From Acidobacteriaceae bacterium (GTDB lineage Bacteria; Acidobacteriota; Terriglobia; Terriglobales; Acidobacteriaceae), in the NCBI GenBank assembly GCA_028283655.1, contig JAPWKE010000003.1, positions 124,001 through 188,000 of the forward strand: a stretch of 64,000 nucleotides of DNA, read 5' to 3'. Shown here one piece after another: positions 45,321 through 54,397 of this stretch. Every line of letters begins with the position of its first letter. The stretch's first letter is position 1. The notes beneath the pieces are model-generated. The model did no database searches. It saw only the letters and a program-made list of their open reading frames with translations, and had not been told where the DNA came from. The translations under genes and the position numbers were made by a program.

Positions 45321-45378
45321 GCTCGCAGTGTAAACGGAAGCCTATACCTCGTGCTGTGGAGCAGGCAACGGCTCGCGG

Positions 45379-46800
45379 CTATGAGCCCTGGTTTGGTTCC
45401 ACGAGATACACAATTCCGTACTTATCGTCGCTCATAAGAAACTTGTCTGGCCCCAACCTCAACAAGCCGCAGGGGCGTCCGCTGGCGTGGAAGATGTCTG
45501 TCGTCGTCGGCGTCCAGAAGCCGGTCAGGAAGTCACGCGGCGTGCGGTCGCCAGGAGTGAAGCGCACGATGCGGTACGCCGGATTGTCAGGACGCCCTGC
45601 GCCGGGGCCATGCAGGGCCACAAGGAAGCTGTTGCGCAATACCTTGCTCTCTTCGCCAAAGTACGCAAAGCCAAGCGGCGCACCGTGTGCCTGGAACCAC
45701 GCATAGACCGCAGGCACATGCTCGCAGGAGGCCAGCGGCTCCTGCACCGGGCCGAGATCTGGTCCGGTCTGCGTGTGTACTTGCGCTGCCAGGTTTGTTC
45801 CTGCGCCTTTGATGTTTGCGGGCTGTTTGCCGTAGATACGCTGCGTCTCCAGCGGCTTTTCAGCCACAGCGGCGTCGTTCTCTCCCGGGTTATCCGGCAG
45901 TGGCGAACTGTCGTGCGTCGGTGTGCCGTGGGCGAAGTAGCACGTAGGCCAGCCGTAGTGCGGCGGAGTCTTCTGCGCGATGGGACCGGGGTGATCGTTC
46001 GAGTCCAGCTCGAAGAACGGATCGTCGGGCATCTCCACGCCCAGGTGGTCGTCGCCCATGTTGCTGGCGAAGAGCGCTCCCCCGTCGAGTTCCTGCACGA
46101 AGCGCATGTCCACGGCGTTGCGCATGCCGTGCGCGACGATGCTCAGGTTCTTGCCGTCGGGGTCCATTGCGGTGATCGCTGCTCGTACGGCCTCGCGCTC
46201 CTTGCAGTAGTTGCAGGACGAGCCGACCGCGACGTAGACGCGCGTTCGCCCATGTAGCGTGCCGATAGCCACCGTACGTGTCAGGTGCCAGCCGCCGTAT
46301 TTGTAGCCCAGACCGTAGTCGGGATACTTCGTCAGCATCTCGGGCTCGCCGCTTGGGTGCAGATCGCCAGCCTTGTAACGGTAGCGAACCAGCTTGTCTG
46401 TGAGCGGAAGATAGAGCCACGTTTGCTGTGTGGCCGGATCCGTCCAGAACGCGAGGTTGTTCGGGTTGCGAAGATGCGTCAGATACGGCGTGATCTTCGT
46501 ATAGCTGTGCGTCTTTGCGTCGTAGCCGTCGAGAATGTAGACCGCGCCGCGAGTATTGTCGGCGAGATTGTACATCGAGGTCAGGAAGATGCGGCCGTCG
46601 GGTGACTGGGTAAAGAATCGTGCGCGCGGAATGCCCCGAGCCACGATGTGAATGTCCAGCTCATGCGGCAGCATCAGTGTCACGCTCTTGCCGGGCGCGT
46701 ACATCAGCTTGTGGGCTGCGGCGGCCTGCGCGGAGGCAGGCACCGGAACAAGAGCAAGCAGGAGCAAAGAGGGCAGCAGAGAGCGAAGCAGGGCACGCAT
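45379..46800 (-). CDS. secreted beta-propeller dehydrogenase of the sorbosone dehydrogenase type
   Basis: A 473-residue exported protein starting at ATG 46800, with a signal peptide (MRALLRSLLPSLLLLALVPV, cleaved near ASAQA). The mature part looks like a six-bladed propeller of the glucose/sorbosone dehydrogenase family: RARFFTQSPDGRIFLTS, NPNNLAFW, VAVGSSCNYCKE, HGMRNAVDM, GDDHLGVEMPDDPF, HYGWPTCYF and GRPCGLLRLGPDKF are its typical strand turns. A pair of cysteines (CNYC) is notable. It may oxidise a sugar with PQQ, but the cofactor-binding residues cannot be confirmed. It stands alone; no electron acceptor gene is next to it. Confidence 0.75.
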   Translation of the reverse strand: MRALLRSLLPSLLLLALVPVPASAQAAAAHKLMYAPGKSVTLMLPHELDIHIVARGIPRARFFTQSPDGRIFLTSMYNLADNTRGAVYILDGYDAKTHSYTKITPYLTHLRNPNNLAFWTDPATQQTWLYLPLTDKLVRYRYKAGDLHPSGEPEMLTKYPDYGLGYKYGGWHLTRTVAIGTLHGRTRVYVAVGSSCNYCKEREAVRAAITAMDPDGKNLSIVAHGMRNAVDMRFVQELDGGALFASNMGDDHLGVEMPDDPFFELDSNDHPGPIAQKTPPHYGWPTCYFAHGTPTHDSSPLPDNPGENDAAVAEKPLETQRIYGKQPANIKGAGTNLAAQVHTQTGPDLGPVQEPLASCEHVPAVYAWFQAHGAPLGFAYFGEESKVLRNSFLVALHGPGAGRPDNPAYRIVRFTPGDRTPRDFLTGFWTPTTTDIFHASGRPCGLLRLGPDKFLMSDDKYGIVYLVEPNQGS

Positions 46801-46860
46801 ACGCCGTTTGACGCCGAAATCGCGTCGCAGGACTCTCCGTTTCGGCAAAGTCCCGCAGAG

Positions 46861-47862
46861 TTATCGCGGAGTGCGGGTTCCCGTGTACGGGCAGGTACCG
46901 TTTGGCCCAGCCGGGTCGTAACGCAGCATGGTGTCAGAGAAGACGAGCGGCTGGCAGGAAAACTCGCGTAGCCGCGAAAGCTGGAAGAAGCGGGCATCCG
47001 CGAGCGGGTCGTCCGAGTCTTTGCCTGCGATATGTCCCACAGCGGTCACCATCTGGAAGCGGCGAGTGCCTGCTGGTGCTGTGTGATCCGGTTCCAGCCA
47101 GCGTCGCGTGATCTCGCAGGTACCGCGCTGTTTTTTGCTCGATACCTCGCAGCGGCGAGAGCCCGAGACGAAGCTCACCGTCACGATAGCGCGGTTGTTC
47201 AGCACACGCACATGCGCTTCGTTCTCCTGAAAGTCGCCGTTGGCCTGATTTTCGCGGACACGAAAGACAGCGCGATACTTCAGCGGATCGAGCATGGAGC
47301 GATTGGTGCGCAGGAACGTTGAGGGTGTGGAGCTGGCATCAGCAAACGCCGTGGGGAAGATCACCGTGGCCAGACGATGCCACTCGCTGCCGTTCGGCAC
47401 GAGCACGGCGGTCACCAGGTGGTGGTCTAGTTCGACGGTGAGCAGAGCGTCCATCTCATCGCTAGTGCCCAGTGGAGCAAGTTCCATGTGGACGCTGTGA
47501 GGCTTTGGTGCCGCCACGTTCTTCGCGGTGTACTGCGTGGGAACGCCGAGGGCGTTGAGCGCATCGCGTCGCGTGCGATCGTCATCCGCCGTAAGCTGCC
47601 GCACGATGGATTGCGGAGCCTGCACGGCGTAGTTGACGGAGTAAAACTCAATCGCTCCCAGCCCGGAGCTTACCGGCGCCCAGCTCGTTGCAGGCGTGGC
47701 GCCGCTGGTGTGGGGTTCGTGGGACAAGTTGGCAGGAGGCGCCGTCGGGGGCGAGGAAAGTCCACTATGCCGCTGCGCCATCGAGGGCTGTGCTATAAGG
47801 CACAGCCCTGCGAAGGTGAGAAGTGAATTGTGCGTGAAAGTGCGCACGCGTTGTGCGTTCAT
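46861..47862 (-). CDS. secreted protein of unknown function
   Basis: A 333-residue protein with a signal peptide (about 1-29, ending SMAQ) and a Pro/Ser/Thr-rich early segment. The folded part (about 70-330) has four cysteines near the C-terminal half (RRCEVSS, GTCEITRR, FSCQPL, GTCPYTG), which might form two disulfides. I do not recognise the family. The run SRLREFSCQPLVFSDTMLRYD has the regular look of a conserved domain. It is between the propeller dehydrogenase and ssb on the same strand, 60 bases from the first and 17 bases from the second. Confidence 0.65.
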   Translation of the reverse strand: MNAQRVRTFTHNSLLTFAGLCLIAQPSMAQRHSGLSSPPTAPPANLSHEPHTSGATPATSWAPVSSGLGAIEFYSVNYAVQAPQSIVRQLTADDDRTRRDALNALGVPTQYTAKNVAAPKPHSVHMELAPLGTSDEMDALLTVELDHHLVTAVLVPNGSEWHRLATVIFPTAFADASSTPSTFLRTNRSMLDPLKYRAVFRVRENQANGDFQENEAHVRVLNNRAIVTVSFVSGSRRCEVSSKKQRGTCEITRRWLEPDHTAPAGTRRFQMVTAVGHIAGKDSDDPLADARFFQLSRLREFSCQPLVFSDTMLRYDPAGPNGTCPYTGTRTPR

Positions 47863-47879
47863 GGGCCCTTTGGGGTGGG

Positions 47880-48377
47880 TTAGAAGGGGATATCGTCGTC
47901 GGTGATGCCCTGATCGGCGTAATCCGGCGCAGGTGCCTGCGCGTAGGAAGAAGACGATGAGGAAGAAGAAGCTGCGCGTGATCCGGAGTAGCCGCTGCCC
48001 GAGGAACGCTCGTAGCTGCCGCCACCGCCGCCTGTCTCACCACGACCGCCCAGCAGGCTCATGTCGTTGACGAGAATCTCGGTGCGGTACTTCTTCTGGC
48101 CGCTTTCTTTGTCGTCCCAGGAACGTGTCTGGATCTTGCCTTCGACGTAAAGCTGCGTGCCCTTTTTCACGTAATCCCGGATGATTTCTGCCGTGCGGCC
48201 GAACGCGACCAGATTGTGCCATTCGGTCTTATCGACCCACTGGCCTGTCTGGTCCTTCTGCCGGTCAGCCGTTGCCAGCGAGAAGCTGGCGATCTGCATA
48301 CCGGACTGCGACGCGCGAATCTCGGGGTCTTTGCCGACGTTGCCCAGCAGGATGACTTTGTTAACGCCTTTTGCCAT
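47880..48377 (-). CDS. ssb: single-stranded DNA-binding protein
   Basis: A 165-residue SSB that covers single-stranded DNA in replication and repair. The OB-fold (about 4-110) opens VNKVILLGNVGKDPEIR and has DRQKDQTGQWVDKTEWHN, LYVEGKIQTRSWDD and VNDMSLLGG. The Gly/Ser/Tyr-rich linker leads to the acidic tip TDDDIPF, which recruits partner proteins. The sequence and length are standard for bacterial SSB. Confidence 0.96.
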   Translation of the reverse strand: MAKGVNKVILLGNVGKDPEIRASQSGMQIASFSLATADRQKDQTGQWVDKTEWHNLVAFGRTAEIIRDYVKKGTQLYVEGKIQTRSWDDKESGQKKYRTEILVNDMSLLGGRGETGGGGGSYERSSGSGYSGSRAASSSSSSSSYAQAPAPDYADQGITDDDIPF

Positions 48378-48436
48378 GGATGTGCTCCGTTTCCCGGCAA
48401 GGATAGCAGAGGCCGGGGGGTGGATTTTAGGGACTT

Positions 48437-48664
48437 TTAGCTGCGCTTGCGGTCGCCGAAGAACTTCAGCACGCCAAGCCCGAGCGAGAGGGTGCCGGTC
48501 GGCAGGCAGCCCATGGTGATCATCAGCATTAACCAGCCCGGGTTATTGTGCGGGCCCTGGCGGCTCACTCCGCCAAAGACGAAGAGCATCAGCATGGAAG
48601 CCAGAAACCCGGTGCCGAAGATGCAGGAGCCGGTAATAAGAAGTTTTCGTGTATCGTCGCGCAT
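48437..48664 (-). CDS. small two-helix membrane protein
   Basis: A 75-residue protein from ATG 48664 with two predicted membrane helices (about 8-31, LLITGSCIFGTGFLASMLML, and about 41-66, WLMLMITMGCLPTGTLSLGL) and a short basic tail FFGDRKRS. The family is unknown. Its start is 8 bases beyond the stop of the DUF420 gene, so it is likely to be cotranscribed with that and with heme O synthase. A role in cytochrome oxidase assembly is possible by position only. Confidence 0.6.
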   Translation of the reverse strand: MRDDTRKLLITGSCIFGTGFLASMLMLFVFGGVSRQGPHNNPGWLMLMITMGCLPTGTLSLGLGVLKFFGDRKRS

Positions 48665-48671
48665 GATCCGC

Positions 48672-49235
48672 CTATCGGTAATACGCCAGCATGGCGTAGA
48701 CGGCCACACCCGACACGGAAACGTACAGCCATATCGGGTAGGTCCAGCGAGCCAGTTTGCGGTGGGCGGGGAAGCGCCCGGTCAGAGACAGAAAAAAAGT
48801 GATGAGAATCATTGGCAGGCAGAGAATCGCCAGCAGGATATGTGGCGTCAGCAGCACCCAGAGATACAGGAAGCGCGCTGTCGGATAGGCCTTGGGGAAG
48901 AGCATATCGCCGTGCAGCACATGGTTCGCCACATAGGCCACAAGGAACACCGAGGACACGATGAACGCGCCGAACATGCTGTTGCGATGGGCTTTGATAT
49001 TCCGCGCCTTGATGTAGCGGAAACCAATCACCAGAAAGATGGCGCAGAGTGCATTCAGCACGGCGTCCAGCGCGGGAAGAAACGCGAGATGCGTTCCGGC
49101 GACGTCGACCGGTGGATGGTAATAGACCAGCCACGAGAGAAAGAGGGAAGCAACCGCTGAGATCGCAATGATCGTCCAGATAACAGAAGCTGGCGTCTTT
49201 GCATTGGGGTCAGGGTGGGTGGTCGTCGTTGTCAT
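48672..49235 (-). CDS. DUF420 membrane protein (CtaM-like)
   Basis: A 187-residue membrane protein with five predicted helices. It shows the family pattern of DUF420: AFLPALDAVLNALCAIFL in helix 2, RNIKAHRNSMFGAFIVS, then FLYLWVLLTPHILLAI with the histidine and HRKLARWTYPIWLYVSVSG near the end. Conserved histidines (HRN, NHVLHG, HILL, HRK) are likely heme or metal ligands. Members are found next to cytochrome oxidase and heme A/O genes and CtaM of firmicutes is needed for oxidase maturation; here it is 24 bases after heme O synthase, which fits. Confidence 0.85.
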   Translation of the reverse strand: MTTTTTHPDPNAKTPASVIWTIIAISAVASLFLSWLVYYHPPVDVAGTHLAFLPALDAVLNALCAIFLVIGFRYIKARNIKAHRNSMFGAFIVSSVFLVAYVANHVLHGDMLFPKAYPTARFLYLWVLLTPHILLAILCLPMILITFFLSLTGRFPAHRKLARWTYPIWLYVSVSGVAVYAMLAYYR

Positions 49236-49259
49236 TTGTGTGCGCGTCGTCTCGTCTTT

Positions 49260-50225
49260 CTAGCGGAGCAGCAGCCGTCCATGAGCGTTCAAAGCCATCG
49301 CCAGCAGCAGCAGCGGTAGATACAGCACCGAGGCGCGCAGCAGTTGCCTTGCAAAGATACGGTTTTCCGGGTCATTCGCGTTACGCGTGATGCGTCCGAA
49401 GCGAACTGTGGCCGCCAGGTAGTACATCGAGAGCAGGAACGCAGCAACGGCGTAAGGCCAACCCGTAATGCCGAGCCATGTTGGCCACATCGAGACAGGC
49501 ACCATCAGCACGGCGTAAAAAATGGCCTGCAGATAGGTGGCGCGGGCGGCGTCTTCCGCTGGGTCCTGCGTCGCGGTCACGCGGATTCCGGCGCTCTTGT
49601 AATCCGCGCGATAAAGCCAGCCGATGGCCATAAAGTGCGGGAACTGCCAGACGAAAAGGATGGCGAACAACGCCACGGCGGGCCATTCGATCACGCCGCG
49701 TGCAGCCGTCCAGCCGATGAGCGGCGGTAAAGCTCCGGGGAACGCCCCGATGAACGTATTGAGTGTCGTGATGCGCTTGAGGGGCGTATAGATCGCCACG
49801 TAGCTGACTGCGGTCAGCAGTGTCAGCGTGCCGGTCAGCAGGTTTGTTTCGCGTGCCAGGTAGATCGAGCCGCCGAAAGTGAGCAGGAATCCAAGCAGCA
49901 GGCCATGCGCCAGGCCGATGCGATGCTGCGCCATGGGCCGCGCCGCTGTGCGAGGCATCAGACGGTCGGTGGCACGTTCCAGCGCCTGATTCAGTGCGCC
50001 GGAGCCGCAGGTCACGATTGCCACGCCCAGCATGGTGTGGATCAGCGCCATGGAAAACGGGCTGATGCCCGAGCGCAGGCAGCCCAGGTAGAAACCACCC
50101 GCTGCCGTCAGCAGTACCATCGCCGAAACGCGCGGCTTGAACAGGATGCTGTAGTCGCCCAGAAGGGACGTTCGCGGGGCGGCTTTGGCGCGGGAACCGG
50201 GCGTAGATGTAGCGGTAGCGGACAC
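49260..50225 (-). CDS. ctaB: heme O synthase (protoheme IX farnesyltransferase)
   Basis: A 321-residue UbiA-type prenyltransferase that adds a farnesyl group to protoheme IX, making heme O for terminal oxidases. The first aspartate-rich site is in LERATDRLMPRTAARPM (the DRxxxRTxxRP signature), and the second comes near GWLYRADYKSAG; SYVAIYTPLKR and GAFPGALPPLIGWTA are also conserved. Nine hydrophobic helices fit the fold. Start is GTG 50225 with TAGG ahead. It is followed by DUF420 and a small membrane protein on the same strand; no oxidase subunits are within the window. Confidence 0.94.
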   Translation of the reverse strand: MSATATSTPGSRAKAAPRTSLLGDYSILFKPRVSAMVLLTAAGGFYLGCLRSGISPFSMALIHTMLGVAIVTCGSGALNQALERATDRLMPRTAARPMAQHRIGLAHGLLLGFLLTFGGSIYLARETNLLTGTLTLLTAVSYVAIYTPLKRITTLNTFIGAFPGALPPLIGWTAARGVIEWPAVALFAILFVWQFPHFMAIGWLYRADYKSAGIRVTATQDPAEDAARATYLQAIFYAVLMVPVSMWPTWLGITGWPYAVAAFLLSMYYLAATVRFGRITRNANDPENRIFARQLLRASVLYLPLLLLAMALNAHGRLLLR

Positions 50226-50335
50226 GTCACCTACAAGGATATCGCGCCTCTCCGTGTGGCGTTCGTTTTATGGCCGAAATCCGCCGACTTCCTTGCTTCA
50301 GGTGGCGTCGGCAGGAAGCTGAAAAGGTTCCGGGC

Positions 50336-50365
50336 TTGCAGTCCGGGCGGTTTTAGGCATATTCT
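50336..50365 (+). promoter_or_regulatory. possible promoter before comF
   Basis: TTGCAG at 50336-50341 and TATTCT at 50360-50365 are 18 bases apart in the gap between heme O synthase and comF. Transcription would begin near 50372, just before GTG 50387. The boxes match consensus only in part. Confidence 0.4.
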
Positions 50366-50386
50366 GCGGGCAAGTAGGCGCAACTG

Positions 50387-51424
50387 GTGCTTCTTCACGT
50401 TGTGCCGCGAGTGAGGTCAGTCTTCAGCAGCGAAAGCGCGGAGAATGTACAGCTCGGAAGCGGAGGGCCGCCCGGTCAGAACGGGCGAGCGGCCACAGGA
50501 TGGCGTGCGGTAACGCGTGTCCTCCGAAGTTGGTCGGACGCTCTACGCCACGCCATGGCCCGCACGGGCCACGATCTCATCACTGCCTGTTATCCCTCAG
50601 CCTGCCGTATTTGCAGTGTGCCAGTCACCAGGCTGAGTCATGTTCTGCTGTGCGAATCCTGCCTGGCTGGCCCGGAAATGGCCCCGGCGGACAATCTTTG
50701 CCCCCGCTGCGGGGTGGCCCAGGGCTGGGAATCTGCCCGGATGGCCGCTTCTCTGGGCATGAGCGAGTGCACCATGTGCCGGCTGGCTCCGCCGGAGTTC
50801 ACGCGCGCAGTGGCCTACGCCGAGTACGGCGACACGCTGCGAGACCAGCTCTTCCTCCTCAAATATCAGCATCAACGCAACACCGCGACGCATCTTCTGG
50901 GCGCTCGTCTGGCTCAGGCGATTTTGCGGCTGCGGCCCGAAGCTGCCGAAAGCCTGCTTGTGGTGCCGGTGCCGCTCTACTTTGAGCGCGAGCGTGAACG
51001 CGGCTTCAATCAGGCCACGTTGCTCGCTCAGGGAGCGATCGCTCGCCTCCGCAGGCTTGCTCCCGGCTGGTCTCTCACACTGGCTGACAACGTGATGGTG
51101 CGCACGCGCCCCACGCCTCCGCTCTATTCGCTCTCGCCCAAGCAGCGCCGTTCGCGCCTTGCCGGAGCATTCCAGGTTCTCGCGCCCGAGGTCATTGCCG
51201 GGCGAGAGGTTTTGCTGCTTGACGACATTATGACCACCGGCTCCACCGCCCGCGAATGCGCTCGAGCTCTGCGCCGTGCGGGGGCCAGCAAGGTCTGGGT
51301 CGCAACGGTTGCGCGTACGCAACCGTTCGGCAGCGCATGGATGGATGAAGCTGCGATCAATGGCCCACCGCTGCCTTCGGGCGTTGCGTTGTGGGACGGA
51401 GGATCGTCCACGCAGATGCATTAG
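50387..51424 (+). CDS. comF: ComF-family phosphoribosyltransferase-like protein
   Basis: A 345-residue protein with an N-terminal zinc finger ([38 protein letters not shown]: four CxxC pairs), then [11 protein letters not shown] and a type I phosphoribosyltransferase domain with the PRPP loop [16 protein letters not shown] near residue 285 and [18 protein letters not shown]. This is the ComF layout, needed for DNA uptake in naturally competent bacteria. The start is uncertain: GTG 50387 follows a weak GTAGG site, and ATG 50555 would leave a more usual 289 residues. The next gene, an HNH endonuclease, follows 77 bases later. Confidence 0.85.
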   Translation: MLLHVVPRVRSVFSSESAENVQLGSGGPPGQNGRAATGWRAVTRVLRSWSDALRHAMARTGHDLITACYPSACRICSVPVTRLSHVLLCESCLAGPEMAPADNLCPRCGVAQGWESARMAASLGMSECTMCRLAPPEFTRAVAYAEYGDTLRDQLFLLKYQHQRNTATHLLGARLAQAILRLRPEAAESLLVVPVPLYFERERERGFNQATLLAQGAIARLRRLAPGWSLTLADNVMVRTRPTPPLYSLSPKQRRSRLAGAFQVLAPEVIAGREVLLLDDIMTTGSTARECARALRRAGASKVWVATVARTQPFGSAWMDEAAINGPPLPSGVALWDGGSSTQMH

Positions 51425-51501
51425 CGACGCAGCAGAAAAGTTTTTCTCAGAGGCTCAAGAAGTTCTTCAGCAAGACCAGCAAGTCGGAGGGAAGAGACAA
51501 G

Positions 51502-52176
51502 ATGCAGCAGCATGGGAAGCGACTCAGCGGAAGCCACGCGACGCGCGCCGGACACGGTAAGCGCAACCACACCACCACGCCGGTTTCTGGCACTGCACGG
51601 GAGCAGGCGATTGAGATTCGCGCTGGCGTCTTTCGCCAGCCGGCCATGCAGACGCCTGTGCTGGTCCTGAATGCCAGCTATGAGCCGATCAACATCTGCG
51701 GCGCTCGCCGCGCTCTTGTGCTCGTGCTCAAGGGCGTTGCGCGCACCGAGGAAGAGCAGGGCAGCATGCTGCACTCGCACCGGCTGCGCATGCAGATGCC
51801 TTCGGTGATTCGGCTGCTGGAGTACCGCCGCATCCCGCACCAGACACGCGCGTTGAGTCGCAAGAACATCCTGCTGCGCGACCGCAACACCTGCCAGTAC
51901 TGCCAGATCGTGCTCACCGGCGCAGAGCTTACCCTCGACCACGTGATTCCGCGCTCACGCGGCGGACTGTCGACGTGGGAGAACCTCGTCGCCTGCTGCA
52001 AGGACTGCAACCGCCGCAAGGGCAACACTATGCTGCATGATCTGCATGACATGAAACTGCTGCGCGAGCCTCGTCCGTTCTCGCTGCACACCTCGCGCCA
52101 CATCATGCGCATGATCGGCTCGGCAGATGCCAACTGGAGAAAGTATCTCTACTTCGAAAACAACGCAGCAGCCTAA
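51502..52176 (+). CDS. HNH endonuclease
   Basis: A 224-residue protein starting at ATG 51502 with GGAGG at 51486-51490. The N-terminus is His/Lys/Arg-rich and basic. The core domain (about 60-150) has [23 protein letters not shown], a stretch common to acidobacterial and cyanobacterial HNH proteins. The HNH motif is [25 protein letters not shown] plus [15 protein letters not shown], with the two CxxC pairs, the DH and the final N in place. Role may be in DNA repair or defence; it is not tied to an intron or a mobile element here. A terminator follows at 52216. Confidence 0.88.
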   Translation: MQQHGKRLSGSHATRAGHGKRNHTTTPVSGTAREQAIEIRAGVFRQPAMQTPVLVLNASYEPINICGARRALVLVLKGVARTEEEQGSMLHSHRLRMQMPSVIRLLEYRRIPHQTRALSRKNILLRDRNTCQYCQIVLTGAELTLDHVIPRSRGGLSTWENLVACCKDCNRRKGNTMLHDLHDMKLLREPRPFSLHTSRHIMRMIGSADANWRKYLYFENNAAA

Positions 52177-52215
52177 AGCGTAGTTCTCCGCTGCAAGTCC
52201 TGTAGCTGCAAGCAG

Positions 52216-52246
52216 AAGGCCCGCTCTCCACAAGAGGGCGGGCCTT
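52216..52246. terminator. terminator after the HNH gene
   Basis: A stem of 9 perfect pairs (AAGGCCCGC with its complement) that extends by four more, one of them G-U, round a loop CACAA, followed by TCGTATGTCTT. It lies 40 bases past the HNH stop and 19 bases before the stop of the next, convergent gene. Confidence 0.75.
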
Positions 52247-52264
52247 TCGTATGTCTTAGGCTGT

Positions 52265-53269
52265 TTAGCGCTGGTGTTTGCCGCTCGTGAGTTTCGGAAA
52301 GACGAACTCCTGCATCACGGTGTTCAGCATTCGTCCACCGGTGATCACGAGAGCGGTCGTGAGCGTCAGGCTGACGCCACGGTCCGACGGCGGATAGTAG
52401 ATGTTCGACGCTGCGCCCGAGATCAAATCGCCGCCAATGCTGGAGAAGTTGAACTCACGCTTGCCGCTATCGCTCCTGCAGAAGAACGGAGACGAGAGCG
52501 CATGCTTCATACGCGACTTCGTTGTTCCCGAGCCCTGCACGAAGTAGCGCGGGTCCTGATGCAGCAGCGACGGCAGAATCGCACCGCCGACAAGAATGTC
52601 GACGGCACCGTCGGCATACTCGGCGCCAACGCGCTGACCGTAGCCCTTCATGCCCTGCACATACGCAGGGCGATCAGCAGCCTGATTGAGCCCTGCAGCG
52701 AAGGCCGCTGCACCCAACGTGACCGGATCGATCAACGTGCGTCCTACCAGCTTGAACTTCTGCCCAGCGGACAGCGGTGCAAACACGGCGTTGGGATAGA
52801 CCACATAGAAGTTCGGAATCAGACCGAACACTCGCTGTGTTTCTTCCTCGTGCAGCTGAATCTCCGCAGCCTCATGGACTGAGACCGCATCGACCTGATC
52901 TTCCACGGCAGGCACAAGCACAATCGCAGGCATATCGAAGGACTCGCCGGCGTGCAGTGTGATCGGAGCCAGCGTTTTGCTCTGGAAGCCCTTCACGGTC
53001 ACCGTGATGGTGTACGGCGTTTCGGGGACGAGTCCATGCACCGTAAAGCTGCCGGAGTCATCGGAGGTAAAGCTGAGGTGGTCCGTCTTTGCGGGGCCGT
53101 TGAACTCCAGCGTAGCGTGCGGAATCGCCGCCTGATCGGGGTCAACAGTGGATCCATTTACCGTGGTCGCAAGCTGCGAAGACGGTGCGGAGGGCAATGC
53201 CTGAGCATTGCTATAAGACGTGCCAGCGAAACAGAGAATGCCGAGTAGGCAGATAGAACGAAAATTCAT
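52265..53269 (-). CDS. secreted carboxypeptidase-regulatory-like domain protein
   Basis: A 334-residue protein starting at ATG 53269 (GTG 53272 is also possible), with a signal peptide (about 1-22, ending SNAQA). The N-terminal half (about 35-125) is a carboxypeptidase-regulatory-like beta-sandwich: NGSTVDPDQAAIPHATLEF, DSGSFTVHGLVPETPYTI, VTVKGFQSKT. The rest has about two long hydrophobic stretches and a conserved GLNQAADRPAYVQGMKGYGQRVGAEYA segment that is repeated as a domain in many acidobacterial proteins. Function is unknown. The same N-terminal domain type is found in the TonB receptor at 22612. Confidence 0.72.
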   Translation of the reverse strand: MNFRSICLLGILCFAGTSYSNAQALPSAPSSQLATTVNGSTVDPDQAAIPHATLEFNGPAKTDHLSFTSDDSGSFTVHGLVPETPYTITVTVKGFQSKTLAPITLHAGESFDMPAIVLVPAVEDQVDAVSVHEAAEIQLHEEETQRVFGLIPNFYVVYPNAVFAPLSAGQKFKLVGRTLIDPVTLGAAAFAAGLNQAADRPAYVQGMKGYGQRVGAEYADGAVDILVGGAILPSLLHQDPRYFVQGSGTTKSRMKHALSSPFFCRSDSGKREFNFSSIGGDLISGAASNIYYPPSDRGVSLTLTTALVITGGRMLNTVMQEFVFPKLTSGKHQR

Positions 53270-53337
53270 CACAGAAAACCTTTGTCAGCTTCCTGATGCT
53301 CGAAGCGAACCATTTGGTGCAAACTTTTGTATTTGAA

Positions 53338-54195
53338 TTACTTCTTGGGCTGTTGCGTGTCGGGTTTTGTCGTCTGATCCTGCGGCAGTTCCTGGCCATC
53401 GAAGATTAGTTTGATCTTCGAGCGGAAGTTGAACTTCCGGTAGTCGGTGTACTTGACGGTGGAGCGCATGTGGACCGCTTGTGAGAGCGCTCCGTTCGAC
53501 GCCGCAAAGTGCAGTACGCCTTCCGCCTTGGTGTAGGTGGGGAACCAGTACTTGCCGTCAATCTGCTGGTAATACGTTGTAAATGGGGGGGATAGGTCCT
53601 CTTTGCCAGCGCGCGTTTCCTGCGGTACGTTCATCCCATTGACCAGCACAATTTCGTAATCCTGCTGGTCGATCCAGAGCCGACCCTGGAAGTAGCGATG
53701 GCCCTTGACAAGCTGCTTTGGCGCCGCGTCGAAGACATACGTATCCAGGTCATCGACCTTCTGCCGCCCAACGTACGTGAGGTTGTAGTCGGGTAGTTGT
53801 GTCGTGGTAAGAATGAACGGCAGGCGCTCGGCGACGTCCTTGAGATCGTTCTCCGTCATGATCACGCGTTCAATCGTATTCTGCGGTGCGAAGACGACCT
53901 TCTCCACACGATGGCCATCTTTGTCGTCGAACGAGATGTCCGTAACCTGCATGTACTCGCCGTCCGGGCGCTCGGTGGTGTCCGAGATGGTGTCCATCTT
54001 CACCGTCTGGCGGAACTCATACTCCTCGCGGGCCTTCTCAAACGCAGCTTCGCGCGCCCCCATCTTCGTCACCAGGTCGGCGACCGAGATGCTGGAAGGC
54101 GCGGTCGGGTCGATCTTGCCAAAGCCCTCCTGGGCGTTTGCGGCAACGGGGCCAAGCACGAGTGCGGCAGTGAGGAGTATGGAAGGAAAACGCAT
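53338..54195 (-). CDS. LolA-like outer-membrane lipoprotein-sorting protein
   Basis: A 285-residue periplasmic protein with a signal peptide (1-22, ending ANAQ). The fold resembles the LolA/LolB half-barrel, with long beta-hairpins: FAPQNTIERVIMTENDLKDV, LPDYNLTYVGRQKVDDLDTYVFDA, GRLWIDQQDYEIVLVNGMNVP and YWFPTYTKAEGVLHF. The acidobacterial version is often labelled outer membrane lipoprotein-sorting protein. It lies 68 bases from the carboxypeptidase-regulatory-like gene on the same strand and is divergent from the S9 peptidase by 202 bases. No ABC transporter of the Lol type is near. Confidence 0.72.
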   Translation of the reverse strand: MRFPSILLTAALVLGPVAANAQEGFGKIDPTAPSSISVADLVTKMGAREAAFEKAREEYEFRQTVKMDTISDTTERPDGEYMQVTDISFDDKDGHRVEKVVFAPQNTIERVIMTENDLKDVAERLPFILTTTQLPDYNLTYVGRQKVDDLDTYVFDAAPKQLVKGHRYFQGRLWIDQQDYEIVLVNGMNVPQETRAGKEDLSPPFTTYYQQIDGKYWFPTYTKAEGVLHFAASNGALSQAVHMRSTVKYTDYRKFNFRSKIKLIFDGQELPQDQTTKPDTQQPKK

Positions 54196-54397
54196 GGTCT
54201 ACAGATTAGACGGGGGAAGCGCGAGGAAGTTCCGCAACCTCTCATCCCGCTCTCCCTTCTCCATCGTGAAGCCTTTCGCCGCATCTTCTTCGCGATCTGT
54301 GCGACCTCTGGGTTGAGGCCGTCTCTCTCCTCTCAGGAGGTCTCATCGCAAAGGCTCGAAGCTTTTCGAAAAAACCTCAGGGCGTACACTGGCGGCG